Below, in pieces: positions 56,513 to 64,000 of a DNA stretch of 64,000 nt. Each line of letters begins with the position of its first letter. Position 1 is the first letter of the stretch. The stretch covers positions 37,611 through 101,610 of the forward strand of contig DASZMV010000022.1 of the NCBI GenBank assembly GCA_035551675.1, given 5' to 3'. Made by a program: the position numbers and the translations under genes. The notes beneath the pieces are model-generated. The model was not told the origin of the DNA, searched no databases, and was given only the letters and a program-made list of their open reading frames with translations. This DNA comes from JAFECT01 sp035551675 (GTDB lineage: Bacteria; Pseudomonadota; Alphaproteobacteria; Caulobacterales; Caulobacteraceae).

Positions 56513-58075
56513 CTATTTCGCGGCGGGTTTTTCGAACGGAATCGTCACCGGGATATTGCGGCCGTCGCGCTGGACCAGCAACAGAACGCTGGGCCGGCCG
56601 GAAGCCTTCACCGCGCTGACGTCGGCGGCGAAATCCGCGACCCCGCTGATGGAATGGCCGTCGGCCATGACCACCACGTCGCCCGGACGGAAGCCCTTCT
56701 TGGCGGCTTCGGTGTGGGGAACCGTGCCGGTGATGACCACGCCCGTCGCGCCGGAGCCGAGGCTGTAGCGCTGGCGCGCCGCCGCATCGACCGGCGACAC
56801 GTTCAGGCCCAGCACGTCCGGCGCCGCGGCCGGCGGTACGGCAGGCGAGGGTTTCGTCGTGGCCCCGCCGCTGTCGCGCGCGGCCAGCTCCTCTTCCGAA
56901 GGCCGCACGCCCGACTTGACCTCGAGCGAGAGCGGCTTGCCGGCGCGCAGCACGTCCAGGTGCAACACCTCGCCGACGCGGGCGAGCGCCACGCGGCGGG
57001 TAAGCTCGGTGTTGTCCTTCACCGGCTGGCCGTTAAGCTTGGTGACGATGTCGCCGACCTTGACGCCCGCGCGATCCGACGGTCCGCCCGGCACCACTTC
57101 GGTGACATAGGCGCCCGCGTGGTTGGGTAGGTTGAGGCTGGCGGCCATGTCGTCGGTGATGCTGGAGATCGTCACGCCGAGATAGCCGCGCGCGATCTTG
57201 CCGTTGGCGATCAGCTCCTTGGTGATCGAGCTGGCCACGTCGGCGGGGATGGCGAAGCCGATGCCGGCATAGGCGCCGTTGGGCGAATAGATCGCCGTGT
57301 TCACCCCGATCACCCGGCCGTAGATGTCGAAGGTCGGGCCGCCCGAGTTGCCCCGGTTGATCGGCGCGTCGATCTGGATGTAGTCGACATAGGCTTCACC
57401 GATGTCGCGCGAATAGGCCGAGACGATGCCGGCGGTGACCGTGCCGCCGAGCGTGAAGGGGTTGCCGATGGCGATAACCCAGTCGCCCACGCGCGGCTTG
57501 GCGCTCGATTCGAAGTCGACGTACTTGAAGTCGTGGCCCTCGACCTTGACCACCGCGAGGTCCGTCGCCGCGTCGCGGCCGATGACCTTGGCCTTCAGCT
57601 CGGTGTTGTCCTGCAGTTTGACGGTGATCTCGTCGGCGCCTTCGACCACATGGTTGTTGGTGACGATGTAGCCGTCCGGCGAGATGAAGAAGCCGGAGCC
57701 GGCGCCGAACTGTTCGGGCGCGTCCTGGCTCTCATCGTTACCACCGCCCTGACCACCCTGACCGCCCTGCCCCGGCTGGCCCGGCTGGTTGTACGGGAAG
57801 TTCTCGAAGCCAGGAATCTTGCGCAGCGCCTCGGCGTTGACCTTGGATCGTGTCTCGATCGAAACGACCGCGGGCGACACCTTGTCGACGATGTCGGCGA
57901 AGGTGATCGGCGCGCCGGGCGGCGGCGCCACGACGGCGGCCTTCACCAGTTGCGCGCTCTGGCTTTCCTGGGCCGCGGCCACCGGCCATTGCAGACCCGC
58001 GCCGGCCAGCGCCGCGCAGGCAACACCCGCGCCGGCGATAACACCGGCAATGAACGTCTTGTTTTTCAGCATCAT
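56513..58075 (-). CDS. degP: DegP/HtrA-family periplasmic serine protease
   Basis: 520 residues with a signal peptide (FIAGVIAGAGVACAALAGAG). The trypsin-like domain has the catalytic triad in NNHVVEG (His), DAATDLAVVKV (Asp) and RGNSGGPTFDIYG (S244), followed by two PDZ domains (about 300-390 and 425-510; GYLGVTISSITDDMAASLNL and GDVVVMADGHSISG). A Gly/Gln-rich loop after residue 80 is the LA-loop region. Envelope protein quality control. Located between the ccm genes and a two-component pair, an arrangement known from alphaproteobacteria. Confidence 0.94.
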   Translation of the reverse strand: MMLKNKTFIAGVIAGAGVACAALAGAGLQWPVAAAQESQSAQLVKAAVVAPPPGAPITFADIVDKVSPAVVSIETRSKVNAEALRKIPGFENFPYNQPGQPGQGGQGGQGGGNDESQDAPEQFGAGSGFFISPDGYIVTNNHVVEGADEITVKLQDNTELKAKVIGRDAATDLAVVKVEGHDFKYVDFESSAKPRVGDWVIAIGNPFTLGGTVTAGIVSAYSRDIGEAYVDYIQIDAPINRGNSGGPTFDIYGRVIGVNTAIYSPNGAYAGIGFAIPADVASSITKELIANGKIARGYLGVTISSITDDMAASLNLPNHAGAYVTEVVPGGPSDRAGVKVGDIVTKLNGQPVKDNTELTRRVALARVGEVLHLDVLRAGKPLSLEVKSGVRPSEEELAARDSGGATTKPSPAVPPAAAPDVLGLNVSPVDAAARQRYSLGSGATGVVITGTVPHTEAAKKGFRPGDVVVMADGHSISGVADFAADVSAVKASGRPSVLLLVQRDGRNIPVTIPFEKPAAK

Positions 58076-58182
58076 CCTCTGAGCCGCACCTTTCGCGCCG
58101 CAACGCCAGCCCGGCGACCGGGCCCTCGAAGGGCCAACGCACTAGACCACATATAGTGGCAGGGCGCGCCCATAGGCGAGGG

Positions 58183-58698
58183 TTAGTCGTCGGTCGATTG
58201 ATCGTCGCGATTTACCTGCAATGGGGTTGGGGCGAAACCGTGACGCTCGCCGACAGGACGAGTCAGTGCCGCCAGCGCTTCGGTCTCACGATCCGATAGC
58301 GGGGTTTCCGGCGGACGGGGGCTGCGCGCGCGAAGCACAAGGTAAACCCCGCCGGCGGCCAGGACCGCGAAGGGCAAGAGCCAGAGTGCGGCGTTCTCGG
58401 CGGAAAAGCTTGGCCGCAACAGGATGAACTGGCCGTAGCGCGCCACCAGGAACCGCTTGATGTCGGCGTCCGAGCGGCCGGCGCGGACCTGGTCGCGCAC
58501 GATAGCGCGGAGGTCGTGGGCGAGGCCCGCTTCGGAATCGTCGATCGACTCGTTCTGGCAGACCACGCAGCGGATCTGCTGGAACAGGCGCCGCGCATGG
58601 GCTTCCTGGGCGGGATCGGCCAGGCGTTCGGAAGGATCCGAGGCGGCCGCCATCAGCCCGAGACTGAGCAGCGCGGCGAGGATCAGGCGCGCCCTCAC
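58183..58698 (-). CDS. ccmH: Cytochrome c-type biogenesis protein CcmH (CycL)
   Basis: 171 residues from the GTG at 58698, which overlaps the ccmF TGA by 4 bp (GTGA). A signal peptide (LILAALLSLGLMAAASDP) leads to the thioredox motif RCVVCQNESIDDSEAGLAHD, and a C-terminal transmembrane helix (LWLLPFAVLAAGGVYLVLRA) follows. Keeps apocytochrome heme-binding cysteines reduced for heme ligation. It is the short alphaproteobacterial form without the CcmI part. Confidence 0.93.
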   Translation of the reverse strand: MRARLILAALLSLGLMAAASDPSERLADPAQEAHARRLFQQIRCVVCQNESIDDSEAGLAHDLRAIVRDQVRAGRSDADIKRFLVARYGQFILLRPSFSAENAALWLLPFAVLAAGGVYLVLRARSPRPPETPLSDRETEALAALTRPVGERHGFAPTPLQVNRDDQSTDD

Positions 58699-60689
58699 GC
58701 CCCGGCGCCTTGCGGAACCGCGGCGGCGGAACGGCGGCCGACGGCGAGCCTCAGCCTGCGGTCGGCCAGTGAAATCAAACCGCCCAGCGCCATCAGGAGC
58801 GGCCCCAGGAAGATGAAGCGCACCCAGGGGTTCCAATAGGCGCGGATGAGCTGGCCCGGCTGGCCGTTGGCCGCGGGCCGGGTGTCGCCCGCGACGACGT
58901 AGAGGTCGCTCAGCCCCTCGAAGCACAGCGCGATCTTGGCGGTGGACTGGCGGTTGGCCGGATAGAAGCGGCGCTCGGGCTCGGCGTCGCAGACCGGTTG
59001 ACCATGGCGGGTCACCCGAAGAACGGTGCGGTCGGCGGTGAAGTTGGGACCCTGAACGGCGTCCAGCCGATCCAGCGTCAGGCGGTATTCGCCGATCCGG
59101 AGATGGCCGCCGGGCGCGAGCACGTCCGCGGCCTCGAGCTTCCAGGCGGTCTCATAGGACGCGCCCATGACGAAGAGGCCAAGGCCGACGTGGGCCAGGG
59201 TCATGCCCCAGGCCCCGGTCGGGAGCGCCGCCAAGCGGCGCCAGGTCTCGATGAAGCTGCTGCGCCCGATGCGGCCGCGTTCCACCACTTCGCTGAGCGC
59301 GCCGGCCACCACCCAGGCGCCGAGTCCGACGCCGAGGGCAGACAGCAGCTGCTTGGGCTGGCTGAGGAGATAGGCGCCGAGCGCGCAGGCGACGCCGATG
59401 CCGCAGGCCGCGGCCAGGCGCTGCAGCACCCCGCCCAGGTCCGCGCGCTTCCAGCTCAGGAGCGGGCCCACGGGCAGGATCAGGAGGGCGACGGCCATGA
59501 TCGGGACGAAGACGACGCCGTAGTAGGCGGGGCCCACCGAGATGGTCTTGCCGGTGATCGCCTCCACGATCAGGGGGTAGAGGGTGCCCAGCAGCACCGC
59601 CACGGCGACCGTGGCCAGGAACAGGTTGTTGAGAACCAGGCTCGCCTCACGGCTGATCGGCGCGAAGACCCCGCCCGGCGCGAACCGGGGCGCCCGCCAG
59701 GCGAACAGGGCGAAGCCCGCGCCGGCGGCCACACCGAGGATCACCAGCAGGACAGCACCGCGCTGGGGGTCGACGGCGAAGGCGTGGACCGAGGTCAGGA
59801 CGCCCGAGCGCACCAGGAAGGCGCCCAGCATGGAGAAGCTGAAGGCCATGAGCGCCAGGAACACCGTCCAGCCGGCGAGCGCGCCGCGCTTTTCGGTGAC
59901 GATGGCGGAGTGGAGCAAGGCGGTGGCCGCGAGCCACGGCATGAAGCTCGCGTTCTCGACCGGATCCCAGAACCACCATCCACCCCAGCCGAGCTCGTAG
60001 TAGGCCCAGAAAGAACCCAGGGTGATGCCGACGGTCAGCAGGCTCCACGCCGCGAGCGCCCAGGGCCTGACCCACCGCGCCCAGGCCGCGTCGACCCGGC
60101 CCTCGATCAGGGCGGCGATGGCGAGCGAGAACGGGATCGAGAGGCCGACATAGCCGGCGTAGAGGAAGGGCGGATGGATCGCGAGGGCGGGATCCTGCAG
60201 CAGCGGATTGAGCGAGCGGCCCTCCACCGGCGGGGCGGCGAGCCGCAGGAACGGGTTGGACGCGAAGACGGCGAAGCCGATGAACAGCAGGCCAAGCGCG
60301 CCCTGGCTCATCAGGGTCAGGCCCTTGAGGCCGCGGGGCAGGCGCTCGCCGGTCAGGGCCACCGCCGCGCCGTAGCCGGTCAGCGCCAGACACCAGAGCA
60401 GGAGCGAGCCTTCGTGGCCGCCCCAGACGCCGGCGATCTTGTAGATCAGCGGCTTGTCGGTGTGGGAGTTGGCCGCGACGTAGAGGATCGAGAAGTCCGA
60501 GGTCACAAAGCCCGCGGTCAGCGCCGCGAACGCCGCCGCCACCGCCAGAAACACCGCCGCCGCCGCCCCTTCGGCGGCGCGGCGCAGGGGCTCGGACCCC
60601 GTGATCCGGCCTGCCGCCGCCAGCGCTGTCTGGGCGATGGACAGCACGAGCGCGAGGATCAGGGAAAAGGCGCCGAGCTCGGCGATCAT
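58695..60689 (-). CDS. ccmF: Cytochrome c heme lyase subunit CcmF (CycK)
   Basis: A 664-residue inner-membrane protein with about 14 helices. The WWD heme-handling motif is in GWGGWWFWDPVENASFMPWL; further landmarks are KIAGVWGGHEGSLLLWCLAL and HPPFLYAGYVGLSIPFSLAI with heme-ligand histidines. Catalyses heme transfer from holo-CcmE to apocytochrome c with CcmH and CcmI. Overlaps ccmE upstream and ccmH downstream by 4 bp each. Confidence 0.95.
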   Translation of the reverse strand: MIAELGAFSLILALVLSIAQTALAAAGRITGSEPLRRAAEGAAAAVFLAVAAAFAALTAGFVTSDFSILYVAANSHTDKPLIYKIAGVWGGHEGSLLLWCLALTGYGAAVALTGERLPRGLKGLTLMSQGALGLLFIGFAVFASNPFLRLAAPPVEGRSLNPLLQDPALAIHPPFLYAGYVGLSIPFSLAIAALIEGRVDAAWARWVRPWALAAWSLLTVGITLGSFWAYYELGWGGWWFWDPVENASFMPWLAATALLHSAIVTEKRGALAGWTVFLALMAFSFSMLGAFLVRSGVLTSVHAFAVDPQRGAVLLVILGVAAGAGFALFAWRAPRFAPGGVFAPISREASLVLNNLFLATVAVAVLLGTLYPLIVEAITGKTISVGPAYYGVVFVPIMAVALLILPVGPLLSWKRADLGGVLQRLAAACGIGVACALGAYLLSQPKQLLSALGVGLGAWVVAGALSEVVERGRIGRSSFIETWRRLAALPTGAWGMTLAHVGLGLFVMGASYETAWKLEAADVLAPGGHLRIGEYRLTLDRLDAVQGPNFTADRTVLRVTRHGQPVCDAEPERRFYPANRQSTAKIALCFEGLSDLYVVAGDTRPAANGQPGQLIRAYWNPWVRFIFLGPLLMALGGLISLADRRLRLAVGRRSAAAVPQGAGA

Positions 60690-61159
60690 TCGCCGGGTCC
60701 GGGTGCGGCTTCAGGGCGCCACTCGCCGCGGGCCTTCAGGGCGCGCGCCACTTCGGGCGGCATGTAACGCTCGTCGTGCTTGGCCAGGATCTGGGTCGCC
60801 TTGAACACGCCGGTCGGCTGGAAGGCGCCCTCGGCGATGACCCCCTGCCCCTCGCGGAACAGGTCCGGCAGGTCGCCGGAATAGACCACGGTCGCGTCGG
60901 AGCGATGGTCGGCGACCTTGAAGCGGATCGAGCCGTCGGCCTGGCGCGCGACGCTGCCGCGTTCGACCAGTCCGCCCAGGCGCACGTCGCGCCCGACCGG
61001 CGCGGGATGCGTCAGGAGATCGCCGGGCGCGTAGAAGAAGGTGACCTGGGCCTGCATGGCGTAGAGCGATAGCCCGACGGCCGCGGCCAGCAACGGGGCT
61101 GCGGCGGCGACGATATAGAGCCGGCGGCGGGCTTTACGGGATTTGGGGAGCCAGGCCAT
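60686..61159 (-). CDS. ccmE: Heme chaperone CcmE (CycJ)
   Basis: 157 residues from the ATG at 61159. A single transmembrane anchor (LYIVAAAAPLLAAAVGLSLY) precedes the periplasmic OB-fold domain (RLGGLVERGSVARQADGSIR). The covalent heme-binding histidine lies in LAKHDERYMPPEV, a strongly conserved motif. Hands heme to CcmF. First gene of the visible ccmE-F-H operon; the ccmI/cycH gene that often precedes it in alphaproteobacteria is not here. Confidence 0.94.
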   Translation of the reverse strand: MAWLPKSRKARRRLYIVAAAAPLLAAAVGLSLYAMQAQVTFFYAPGDLLTHPAPVGRDVRLGGLVERGSVARQADGSIRFKVADHRSDATVVYSGDLPDLFREGQGVIAEGAFQPTGVFKATQILAKHDERYMPPEVARALKARGEWRPEAAPGPGE

Positions 61160-61226
61160 GGACGCGAAAGGGGAAAAACCGGCGCGACCATAGCCCTTTG
61201 CGCCCGTCGCGCCAGGGTCACAGGAC

Positions 61227-61257
61227 AAAAAGAAACGGCGGCTCTTTCGAGCCGCCG
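61227..61257 (-). terminator. Rho-independent terminator of the TonB receptor gene
   Basis: On the minus strand CGGCGGCTC, a GAAA loop and GAGCCGCCG form a perfect stem followed by TTTCTTTTTG. It stands 31 bp after the receptor stop and 68 bp before ccmE. Confidence 0.9.
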
Positions 61258-61287
61258 CCGGAGTAGTCTGATCCTTGCGGACCGATC

Positions 61288-64000
61288 TTAGAAGTCCGCG
61301 GTGATGCCCACGAAGATGGTCCGACCCAGGGAGTCGTACACCTGCGGATAGGTGTTGCCGTTGCCGAACGGCGGAGCCGAGATGCCGTAGCAGTTCGAGT
61401 CCACGATCGGCGGATCCTTGTCGAACACGTTGTTCACGCCCGCATGCATGGTGACGTGATCGCGGATGCGCCATTCGCCCGACAAGTCGAGGTAGTTGTA
61501 GGCCGGGATCGAACGGTCGGTGGCGATGCCGCCGTGCTTTTCCTGGAAGTCCAGATCGACGCCGGAGGTGTAGCGCCATTGGGCCGACAGGCTGACGTTC
61601 CACGGCGTGACCCAGGTCAGGCGCGCCTTGTGACGCCATTTCGGGGTCGGGGTGCCGCAGGTCGTGCCGAACAGACCCGCACAGTTCAAGCCGTTCGAAC
61701 CGCTGTTGAGCAGGTCCGTGTCGGTGCCGACCAGGTTGAACACCAGCGAGCCGTGATCGCCCATGCCCCAGTCCGACAGAGCGACGCGGTAGTTGGCTTC
61801 CAAGTCGACGCCACGGGTGTGCAGCGTGCCGGAGTTGACCAGGTTCAGCGCAACGAAGCCGCCGGCGCCGAACACCTGACCCGAACCGGGCTGACGGTGG
61901 ATCAGGGCGCAATCCGCCGCGTTGCCGCCGGCGCAGTCCGCGAAGACCGTCGTCAGCGGAAGCGTGGTGATCACGTTCTTCACCGAGATGTCGAACCAGT
62001 CGACGGTCAGGTTGAAGCCCGGCAGGAAGGTCGGCGTGAACACCGCGCCGACCGACTTGGTGGTGGAGTCTTCCGGCTTCAGGCTCGGGTTACCGCCGAA
62101 CTGGGCCGCGCACTGCGACGAAATGCACTGCACGATCGTGCCGTACTGGCCCGCAGACACGCCGGTGGCGGCGCACTGCGCGGCGGTGAAGACCGGCGCG
62201 GAGCCCGCGCACGGATCGGTGCCCGCGACCAGGCCCGGCGTGATCGGCGTGAACAGTTCGTTCACGTTCGGCGCACGCACCGCACGCTGGAACGAACCAC
62301 GCAGACGGAAGTCGGGAACGATCTGCCAGTCGAGGGCCAGCTTCTCGGCGTCCACGGAACCCGACGAGGAGTAGTCGGCGTAACGGTAGCCGCCTTCGAA
62401 GGTGATCTCCTTGGCGAACGGCGCGTCCTGAACGATCGGGACCCGCACTTCGCCGAAGACTTCCTTCACGTCGAACGCGCCCGCCACCGGCTGCGGCGCG
62501 CCGCCGAGACCGGCCAGGTCGCCCGAGGTGAAGGCGCCGTCGAAGGAGGTGGTGATCGCTTCACGACGGTATTCCGCGCCGAGGCTGATACCCACGCCGT
62601 CCTTGGCCCACGGCGACTTGATGCCGTACTTGGACAAGTCGCCGGTGATGTTGGCGTTGACGATCTGCTCGGAGGTCGAACCGTCGGAGGCCGCGGTGGT
62701 CTCCAGGTACTTGAGCTGCTGCGCCGTGACGCCGCCCGGGAAGGCCGGGTTGTTGAAGATGTTCCACGGTACGCAGCCCGCCGCGCGAGCGGTCGCATCG
62801 GCGCACTCGATCCCGCCGGCGCCGTCGGAGATGACGTTCAGCGCATTGTTGGTCTTGGCGATCGAGAAGTAGCCGAGTTCCTGCTCCTGCAGGTCGGAGT
62901 GACCGTACTGAGCCGAAACGTCATAGTTCCATCCGTCGGTGATTTCGCCGCGGGCGCCGATCACGTAGCGGTAGTCGAAGTGCTCGATCTGGCTGACGCG
63001 GCCCACGCCTTCCACGTCGCGACGACCGATTTCGAGCGGCTGGAGCGTGCCGGCGGCCAGAGGGGCGCCGGTCGCGTCTTCGCAGAAGGCAGCCGATTCG
63101 GACGCCGTCAGCAGCGGGTTGTCGCCGCACCGCACGGAGTACGGATCGCCGAAGAAGGCGCCCGAGCCCGCGATCTGCGCGAAGCTGGCGTCGTGCATGA
63201 ACATGAACGACGAGTAGATGTCGAGGTGCGGGTTGATCTGGTAGTGCGAGAACTCGCCAGCGGTGTAGCGCTCGTCCGGACGCTGCAGGTAGTTCAGCGG
63301 CGCGAAGTTGTAGAGCGAGGCGTTGCTCCACGGTACGATGTTGCCGCTCGCGTCGATGGTGAAGCTGCACGAGGCGGGTTTCGTGGCCGGCGGCGGAGTG
63401 GCGTTCGGCACGTTGCAGTGGTTGATGCCGTTCTTTCCGAACGCCGTGTTCGGGTCGCTGATCGAGAAACGGCCCGGGAACGCGGTCGACGAACCGCCGC
63501 AGTACTGGAACACGGTGCCGGTGTTGGTGCCGGTGGAGCAGGCCGACCAGTCGCGGTTCTTTTCCAGCACCGGATCGGTGTGCTGGTAGTTGAAGTAGAA
63601 GGTGACGTTGCCGTTGCCGTCGCCGGAGTTGGCGCCGCCGACGATGGTGACCTGGGTGCGAGCGCCATCGGTGAGCGAGCCCGTGGGCAGCGCCACGTGG
63701 TTGCCGACCAGATTGGCCGAGTTGGCCACGTCCTTGCGGATCTGGCTGTTGTGCTGGTCGTGCTGGTCGAAGCCGTACTGCACGTCGATGCGCAGGCCTT
63801 CGAAGTCCTTCTTCATGATGAAGTTGACCACGCCGGCGATGGCGTCCGAACCGTACACCGCCGAGGCGCCGCCGGTCACGATGTCGACCCGGTCGACCAG
63901 GGCCGAGGGAATGAAGTTTAGATCGGCGACGGGCAGGCCGGGATCGCCCGGCTGCAGACGCTTGCCGTCGATCAGCACCAGGGTGCGCTTGTCGCCCAGG
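61288..64000 (-). CDS. TonB-dependent outer-membrane receptor (5' end outside window)
   Basis: At least 904 residues; the frame is open to the window edge, so the signal peptide, TonB box and part of the plug are missing. The visible part starts in the plug domain (LVLIDGKRLQPGDPGLPVAD, VDIVTGGASAVYGSDAIAGV, VNFIMKKDFEGLRI) and continues through the beta-barrel to the terminal strand ending IFVGITADF. The size and the Cys/Asn/Gly-rich loops resemble the large receptors abundant in Caulobacterales; the ligand (sugar, peptide, siderophore) cannot be deduced. A terminator follows. Confidence 0.93.
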   Translation of the reverse strand, partial: LGDKRTLVLIDGKRLQPGDPGLPVADLNFIPSALVDRVDIVTGGASAVYGSDAIAGVVNFIMKKDFEGLRIDVQYGFDQHDQHNSQIRKDVANSANLVGNHVALPTGSLTDGARTQVTIVGGANSGDGNGNVTFYFNYQHTDPVLEKNRDWSACSTGTNTGTVFQYCGGSSTAFPGRFSISDPNTAFGKNGINHCNVPNATPPPATKPASCSFTIDASGNIVPWSNASLYNFAPLNYLQRPDERYTAGEFSHYQINPHLDIYSSFMFMHDASFAQIAGSGAFFGDPYSVRCGDNPLLTASESAAFCEDATGAPLAAGTLQPLEIGRRDVEGVGRVSQIEHFDYRYVIGARGEITDGWNYDVSAQYGHSDLQEQELGYFSIAKTNNALNVISDGAGGIECADATARAAGCVPWNIFNNPAFPGGVTAQQLKYLETTAASDGSTSEQIVNANITGDLSKYGIKSPWAKDGVGISLGAEYRREAITTSFDGAFTSGDLAGLGGAPQPVAGAFDVKEVFGEVRVPIVQDAPFAKEITFEGGYRYADYSSSGSVDAEKLALDWQIVPDFRLRGSFQRAVRAPNVNELFTPITPGLVAGTDPCAGSAPVFTAAQCAATGVSAGQYGTIVQCISSQCAAQFGGNPSLKPEDSTTKSVGAVFTPTFLPGFNLTVDWFDISVKNVITTLPLTTVFADCAGGNAADCALIHRQPGSGQVFGAGGFVALNLVNSGTLHTRGVDLEANYRVALSDWGMGDHGSLVFNLVGTDTDLLNSGSNGLNCAGLFGTTCGTPTPKWRHKARLTWVTPWNVSLSAQWRYTSGVDLDFQEKHGGIATDRSIPAYNYLDLSGEWRIRDHVTMHAGVNNVFDKDPPIVDSNCYGISAPPFGNGNTYPQVYDSLGRTIFVGITADF

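Noticed and set aside
58998..60767. A 589-codon plus-strand frame opposite ccmF
   Set aside because: Antisense to the complete CcmF frame; highly charged, Gln/Arg/Glu-rich translation without features.
1..64000. CRISPR arrays and rRNA operons
   Set aside because: No regularly spaced direct repeats with unique spacers and no conserved rRNA segments were seen; the direct repeats at 3438-3664 are too short and too close for a CRISPR array.

Overview
The window is GC-rich, gene-dense alphaproteobacterial chromosome, most likely from the Caulobacterales (Caulobacter, Phenylobacterium or Brevundimonas relatives). The grounds are a PleC-type double-PAS membrane kinase next to pepN, a ccmE-ccmF-ccmH / degP / response regulator / kinase / glnE order typical of alphaproteobacteria, a large TonB-dependent receptor, an S46 peptidase, NodT-type efflux, and GANTC (CcrM-type) sites upstream of the PleC-like gene. 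The species cannot be fixed from the sequence alone.

Positions 1 to about 9,024 are the right part of an integrative element inserted at the 3' end of a CAU-anticodon tRNA gene (9025-9101, minus strand). It carries a tyrosine integrase beside the tRNA, a small gene behind the integrase, a DUF2806-type protein, a serine recombinase, an MltR-like protein and a large primase-helicase. Immediately downstream of the primase-helicase is a cluster of seven copies of an 8-mer (G/A)GTTGGAC in both orientations, which looks like an iteron origin. The layout resembles P4-type replicating satellites or integrative plasmids. The left end lies outside the window.

Positions 9,100-30,000 are chromosomal. 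They hold a SIMPL-domain periplasmic protein, panD, a PEBP lipoprotein, two related small secreted cysteine proteins, ogt, a histidine-rich exported mini-protein, an S46 dipeptidyl-peptidase, a DevCAB-like ABC exporter operon, an SDR dehydrogenase, a LysR regulator divergent from an EmrA/EmrB/NodT tripartite efflux operon, an enoyl-CoA hydratase-like gene, two very small genes, DUF1289, a retropepsin-like protein, dusA and a GAF/HisKA_2 kinase. Several intergenic spaces carry long inverted repeats.

Positions 30,000-45,600 hold a protein-isoaspartate methyltransferase fused to an erythromycin-esterase domain, an AidB-type acyl-CoA dehydrogenase, a ClC-type transporter with CBS domains, an unknown membrane protein, YeiH-type and TauE-type transporters facing each other, a VWA-domain protein whose N-terminal region resembles part of the TonB receptor at the end of the window, an ALDH7-type dehydrogenase, a conserved hypothetical and pepN.

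Positions 45,700-64,000 hold the PleC-like kinase, an ECF sigma / anti-sigma / ZraP-like operon, glnE, a two-component pair, an aminotransferase, degP, ccmHFE and a truncated TonB-dependent receptor. The two-component pair is split exactly between the regulator stop codon and the kinase start codon by a 437-bp cassette. That cassette encodes a DUF559 nuclease-like protein and is bounded by inverted repeats of about 45 bp. It and the iteron-like cluster are the two most interesting structures seen here.
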